DNA of 64,000 bases from JAVBPE01 sp031549865 (GTDB taxonomy: Bacteria; Bacillota_I; Bacilli_A; Acholeplasmatales; Anaeroplasmataceae). A model generated the notes under the pieces. It saw nothing but the letters and a program-made list of their open reading frames with translations. It was not told the DNA's origin and did not search any database. The position numbers were made by a program, and so were the translations under genes. The DNA lies in NCBI GenBank assembly GCA_031549865.1, contig JAVBPE010000002.1, positions 310,001 through 374,000 on the forward strand, in the 5' to 3' direction. The stretch's first letter is position 1. Every line of letters begins with the position of its first letter. This document shows, piece after piece, positions 60,870-64,000 of the stretch.

Positions 60870-61412
60870 ATGAAATACAAATGTTTAGTATGTGGTCAAA
60901 TAATTGAAGGTCCAGAAGTAGATGCAGTATGCCCTATTTGTAAGGCAAAAGGTGAAAAGCTTGTTCCATATAAAGAAGAAGCAATGACATGGGCAGATGA
61001 ACATGTTATTGGAGTAGCAAAGGGCGTAGATGAAAGAGTATTAGAAGGATTACGCAATCATTTTAATGGTGAATGTAGTGAAGTTGGAATGTATTTAGCT
61101 ATGTCTCGTCAAGCTTTTAGAGAAGGTTACCCTGAGATTGGTTTATTATTAGAACAAATTGCTAAAGAAGAAGCAGACCATGCCGCAAAATTTCAAGAAA
61201 TGCTTGGTGATTTAATCACAAATAGCACAAAAACTAATATTGAAAAAATGCTAGCTGGTGAAAATGGAGCATGCAAAAGCAAAAAAGAAATCGCAACATT
61301 AGCTAAACAATTAAACTATGATGCAATTCATGACTCTGTTCATGAAATGGCCAGAGATGAGGCACGTCATGGTAAGGCGTTAGAAGCAATGTTAAAGAGA
61401 TATTTTAAATAA
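60870..61412 (+). CDS. rbr: Reverse rubrerythrin
   Basis: 180 residues with the rubredoxin domain first (YKCLVCGQIIEG, CPICKAKGEKLVPY, 3-33) and the diiron four-helix domain after it (ECSEVGMYL, EEADHAAKF, DEARHGKAL supply the ExxH-type ligands). This order defines reverse rubrerythrin, an NADH-linked peroxide and oxygen reductase in clostridia that is repressed by PerR, which is the gene upstream here. Protects an anaerobe against oxidative stress. Confidence 0.95.
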   Translation: MKYKCLVCGQIIEGPEVDAVCPICKAKGEKLVPYKEEAMTWADEHVIGVAKGVDERVLEGLRNHFNGECSEVGMYLAMSRQAFREGYPEIGLLLEQIAKEEADHAAKFQEMLGDLITNSTKTNIEKMLAGENGACKSKKEIATLAKQLNYDAIHDSVHEMARDEARHGKALEAMLKRYFK

Positions 61413-61421
61413 CATGTGATT

Positions 61422-61453
61422 AAGGCATCTAGGATACAAACTAGAGCCTTTTT
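61422..61453 (+). terminator. Intrinsic terminator after rbr
   Basis: Stem AAGGC-TCTAG / CTAGA-GCCTT with one bulged A, 8-base loop and T run. Confidence 0.85.
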
Positions 61454-61474
61454 ATATATTCATATGTTATTTCG

Positions 61475-61538
61475 TGTAAAAAAATGCCATATTAAGTATT
61501 TTCTAAAAAAGTTTTGTAAAAAAATGACAAAATAAGTA
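61475..61538 (+). repeat. Pair of 24-bp direct repeats upstream of the riboswitch promoter
   Basis: 61475-61498 and 61515-61538 both start TGTAAAAAAATG and end TAAGTA, matching at 21 of 24 positions, with starts exactly 40 bases apart and about 40-80 bases upstream of the -35 box. Candidate sites for a regulator; the AT richness means chance similarity is possible. Confidence 0.4.
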
Positions 61539-61577
61539 AAATTAAATAAAAGAATATGGTCTGAAAATGGTTTCAAG

Positions 61578-61605
61578 TTGCTTCTTCGTAAAAATATGCT
61601 ATAAT
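61578..61605 (+). promoter_or_regulatory. Promoter of the riboswitch-lipoprotein transcript
   Basis: TTGCTT (61578-61583), 16 bases, TATAAT (61600-61605). The leader from here to the gene is about 340 bases and contains two aptamers. The rest of the 538-base gap from rbr holds the rbr terminator and the direct repeats. Confidence 0.65.
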
Positions 61606-61646
61606 ATATACATACAAAAGTAATGTTTTGTATAATTAAATATTTC

Positions 61647-61714
61647 GGTAAAACTACTGAAAAGTAGTGACACAAAGCTATAGGGACTAAACGAGAGTAT
61701 GTCAGCCAGTTGCG
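61647..61714 (+). promoter_or_regulatory. Riboswitch aptamer 1 (GEMM-I, cyclic dinucleotide)
   Basis: GGUAAAA, P2 hairpin ACUACU-GAAA-AGUAGU with GNRA loop, then GACACAAAGC, the GGGACUAA tetraloop-receptor side and the closing GUCAGCCAGUUGC. These elements in order define the c-di-GMP-I (GEMM) fold. The nucleotide equivalent to Vc2 position 20 is G (61647). Confidence 0.88.
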
Positions 61715-61756
61715 TTATAATAATTTTTATTATTATTGTTTAAGCATACATTAAGG

Positions 61757-61810
61757 TTTCACTTACAAAAGATTAGTTCAAAACTATTTATCTTGTGAGT
61801 GGAATTTTTT
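61757..61810 (+). terminator. Intrinsic terminator between the two aptamers
   Basis: A long stem (61757-61773 with 61790-61804, two unpaired A, several G-U pairs) topped by TAGTT/AACTA and followed by TTTTTT. Probable expression platform of aptamer 1. Confidence 0.8.
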
Positions 61811-61830
61811 ATTTAATAAAATTTAATATT

Positions 61831-61898
61831 AGTAAAACTATTGAAAAGTAGTGACACAAAGCTATAGGGACTAAACGAAAGTATGTCAGCCAGTTGCA
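61831..61898 (+). promoter_or_regulatory. Riboswitch aptamer 2 (GEMM-I, variant at ligand positions)
   Basis: Same element order as aptamer 1: AGUAAAA, ACUAUU-GAAA-AGUAGU, GACACAAAGC, GGGACUAA, GUCAGCCAGUUGC; almost identical over the last 50 bases. The base equivalent to position 20 is A (61831) rather than G. An all-AT hairpin with a short T run (61900-61930) follows and precedes AGGAGGTG of the gene. Confidence 0.86.
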
Positions 61899-61951
61899 CA
61901 ATAAAATAATATTTTTATTATTATTTTTAATCAAACTTAGGAGGTGATGAT

Positions 61952-64000
61952 ATGGCCAAAAGAGTTATTAGTGTTACACTTAATCTTTTTGCCCTATGTT
62001 GCCTTTTATTTATTTTAATAGGATGTAATCAAAAAGATATTGCATATGTAGAAGGTGAAAATTTTCATGAAGGTGATGAACTTCCAAATTTAATTTTAAA
62101 TTATCAAGATGGTGAAGCGATATGGGCTAGTAAAGGATTATTAAAATCTGGGAAGAATTCATATGAATTTTATATTGACGGTGAAGCTGATAGATATGAA
62201 ATTGAAATAAACGCTACAGCACATGATTCCAAAACAGACTTTATTATTGTCAAAGAACCAAATTGTGTTGAAGATGGAATCAAAGGAAAACATTGTTATA
62301 TTTGTGATAAAAATTATGATTTTCAATCAATAAAAGCTTTAGGTCATGAATATACATTGCAAATTCATAATGCTGGTGATTGTCAGACTAATGGCTTTAC
62401 TGAATATAAATGCTTAAGATGTGAAGAGTACCAATTGAATAATACGGGAGAAGCTAATAAACATTATGATGAGCATTTAGGAGAGCATGTATGGGCGACA
62501 TACGAAGATGGAACATATGTAATTAGTGAAACTTTATTAGATATTTCTTGTACTCACGATGGTGTAGGGTATACATATTGTATCAATTATGAAATATGTA
62601 ATGCAACCCATGAGATAATATCAAATAAATTAAATCATAATTTCACAAAAGAAATATATACAATAGGAGATTGTTTAAATAAAGGTTATACAGAATTTCA
62701 ATGTACAATGTGTAATGCATATTTAATTGATAATGAAAAGCAAAAAATAAGAGTATATGATGATGATTACGGTGAACACAAGTATACCCATGAAGCTCAT
62801 GTTGATGGTAATTGCCAAACAAAAGGCTTTATAGAATATTATTGTATTGTTTGTGATGGTCAAAAAAATAATGAAGATTTGACACCTTATCTTCTTATTG
62901 ATGAGGATTATGGTGAACATATTTGGGAAGTAAATGAAGATGGTAAATTTTTAATTAAAGAAGTAATAACTCCTTCAACCTGTTATCAAGAAGGTAATGG
63001 ATATGTTAATTGCGTATATCATGCTTTATGTGGTGGAGAAAAAGAAGTAGCAATTGATAAAGTTGATCATGATTTCTCTATAGATAGTCATACTCTTGGA
63101 ACATGTGTAAGCTATGGTTATATAGAGCACTATTGCTTATTTAGTTGTGGTGAAAAAGAACATGACCATGCTGGTAATGTCATTATGGAAATAGATGATT
63201 ACTACGGAGACCATAAATATGAAAAAGGCGTATGTATCTACTGTGGAGCATTGAACCTGGATAAAGTAGAGATGACTTTTGAAATAGGTAAGACAACAAG
63301 ATCAAATGTAATTGCGTATTTATGTCTTAATAGTGAAAAGAATGGAATTAAATATTTTGACTTAATAATATCAGGACGTGGAGATACATATAACGTAACA
63401 AATGAAAAAGATATACCTTGGTATAATCAATATGTTACTTATAATGATAAAAGTTACAGAGTTTCTTCATTAATTAAAAATGTTATAGTCGCTGAAGGTG
63501 TTACCTCACTTATGCCAGCAGCATTATATGAAGCAGTAGAATTAGAAACTGCAATACTACCTAATTCTTTAGAGACTATTTCTCAATATACATTTTATAG
63601 ATGTGGAATCCTTAAAACTATTGAATTTGGTAATAAGCTAAAATATATTGAACAATATGCATTTTATGACTGTGCATCATTAAATATTAATTTACCAACG
63701 ACATTAGTTACTATAGGATATAGATCATTTTATGGCTGTAGAGTCCGCTATTTAGATTTTACTGGGTTTGATAAATTAACTTTTATACATCAAGCATTTG
63801 AATATTGTGGATTAGAATATGTTATTATTCCATCAAATGATATTATGAGAGTTTCAAGTTCATTTGGGGGAGAAAACACAATTGTATTTATCTCAGAAGA
63901 TTATAATAAGAATTTAACTTATGAAATTAATTCAATAACTTATTACTTAGGATATGGTAAAAAATTTAGTGATGTTATAGATGTTGTTGACGGGTGCTTT
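61952..64000 (+). CDS. Cys-rich and leucine-rich-repeat surface lipoprotein (3' end outside window)
   Basis: Open from ATG 61952 (AGGAGGTG upstream) to the window edge: 683 codons. Signal peptide with lipobox LILIGC. Residues about 95-440 hold seven or more Cys-x2-Cys units of the form GDCQTNGFTEYKCLRC / GNCQTKGFIEYYCIVC, alternating with His-rich DYGEHKY turns, likely zinc-binding or disulfide knuckles. From about 510 there are BspA-type leucine-rich repeats (LETISQYTFYRCGILKTIEFG, LKYIEQYAFYDCASL). Such proteins are surface adhesins or binding proteins. Two upstream riboswitches make it a cyclic-dinucleotide-controlled surface factor. Confidence 0.88.
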   Translation, partial: MAKRVISVTLNLFALCCLLFILIGCNQKDIAYVEGENFHEGDELPNLILNYQDGEAIWASKGLLKSGKNSYEFYIDGEADRYEIEINATAHDSKTDFIIVKEPNCVEDGIKGKHCYICDKNYDFQSIKALGHEYTLQIHNAGDCQTNGFTEYKCLRCEEYQLNNTGEANKHYDEHLGEHVWATYEDGTYVISETLLDISCTHDGVGYTYCINYEICNATHEIISNKLNHNFTKEIYTIGDCLNKGYTEFQCTMCNAYLIDNEKQKIRVYDDDYGEHKYTHEAHVDGNCQTKGFIEYYCIVCDGQKNNEDLTPYLLIDEDYGEHIWEVNEDGKFLIKEVITPSTCYQEGNGYVNCVYHALCGGEKEVAIDKVDHDFSIDSHTLGTCVSYGYIEHYCLFSCGEKEHDHAGNVIMEIDDYYGDHKYEKGVCIYCGALNLDKVEMTFEIGKTTRSNVIAYLCLNSEKNGIKYFDLIISGRGDTYNVTNEKDIPWYNQYVTYNDKSYRVSSLIKNVIVAEGVTSLMPAALYEAVELETAILPNSLETISQYTFYRCGILKTIEFGNKLKYIEQYAFYDCASLNINLPTTLVTIGYRSFYGCRVRYLDFTGFDKLTFIHQAFEYCGLEYVIIPSNDIMRVSSSFGGENTIVFISEDYNKNLTYEINSITYYLGYGKKFSDVIDVVDGCF

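Noticed and set aside
61647..61898. c-di-GMP-II riboswitch
   Set aside because: The GNRA-capped P2, CACAAAGC and CAGUUGC elements belong to GEMM-I; no pseudoknot typical of class II is seen.
1..64000. Mycoplasma-type code (TGA as Trp)
   Set aside because: TGA ends several genes at perfect 4-base overlaps (M50-like gene, cas2), Trp is TGG throughout, and sporulation genes are present.

Overview
The window comes from an AT-rich, low-GC Gram-positive bacterium. Its translation signals are strong (AGGAGG-type sites, 1-4 base overlaps between genes) and it uses the standard bacterial code: TGA is a normal stop (M50-like gene, cas2) and Trp is TGG, so the mycoplasma code is excluded. A spoIIQ-like/spoIIID pair and a YjcZ-type tiny membrane protein indicate a spore former. 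Lipoproteins with Cys lipoboxes, reverse rubrerythrin with a Fur/PerR regulator, pectin/uronate genes and an Lsa-type ABC-F gene fit an anaerobic gut member of the Bacilli/Erysipelotrichia. The exact lineage is inference.

Layout. 1-16 kb: membrane-protein genes and a cytoplasmic GH28 polygalacturonase; rpiB-upp-DUF1146; spoIIQ-like/spoIIID; yigZ (minus); degV, cca, pulA, yhaM; then two very large paralogous lipoproteins on the minus strand. 16-30 kb: YjcZ-like peptide, walJ-rlmH, the uxaB-uxaA-uxaC galacturonate operon, an M50-like membrane protease, leuS, a Cthe_2159-type pectin-binding lipoprotein and an aminotransferase. 30-40 kb: Lsa-type ABC-F gene with a short leader ORF, a second degV, and a compact aromatic operon (DAHP synthase, tyrA, aroB, aroA, chorismate mutase, aroE, aroC, GltD-like flavoprotein) with a perfect 18-bp palindrome at its start. 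40.3-41.2 kb: tRNA-Asp, tRNA-Arg and a membrane protein/XRE pair. 41.3-50.6 kb: a complete type II-A CRISPR-Cas locus (tracrRNA antisense to the cas9 leader, cas9, cas1, cas2, csn2, leader, 45 repeats). 50.6-56.8 kb: an orphan 105-residue ORF, a TipAL-type MerR regulator, proBA, tRNA-Pro and tRNA-Gly, an Imm5-like protein and small membrane proteins. 56.8-64 kb: a candidate C-rich small RNA on the minus strand, gltX, cvfB, yidD, perR-reverse rubrerythrin, then two tandem GEMM-I (cyclic dinucleotide) riboswitches ahead of a Cys-rich, leucine-rich-repeat lipoprotein that runs off the window.

How it fits together. Polygalacturonate is handled by a surface pectin binder, an intracellular GH28 enzyme and UxaC/UxaB/UxaA, giving 2-keto-3-deoxygluconate (kinase and aldolase not seen here). 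The CRISPR locus looks functional: all Cas9 catalytic motifs are present, a good promoter drives a short tracrRNA whose anti-repeat pairs with the repeat using the S. pyogenes-like 2-nt/4-nt bulge, and the leader ends in the ATTTGAG anchor. The least expected features are the tracrRNA promoter lying over the cas9 start codon, the promoter-to-terminator small RNA with two UCUCCC motifs, and the paired riboswitch aptamers that differ at the nucleotides equivalent to ligand-contact positions.
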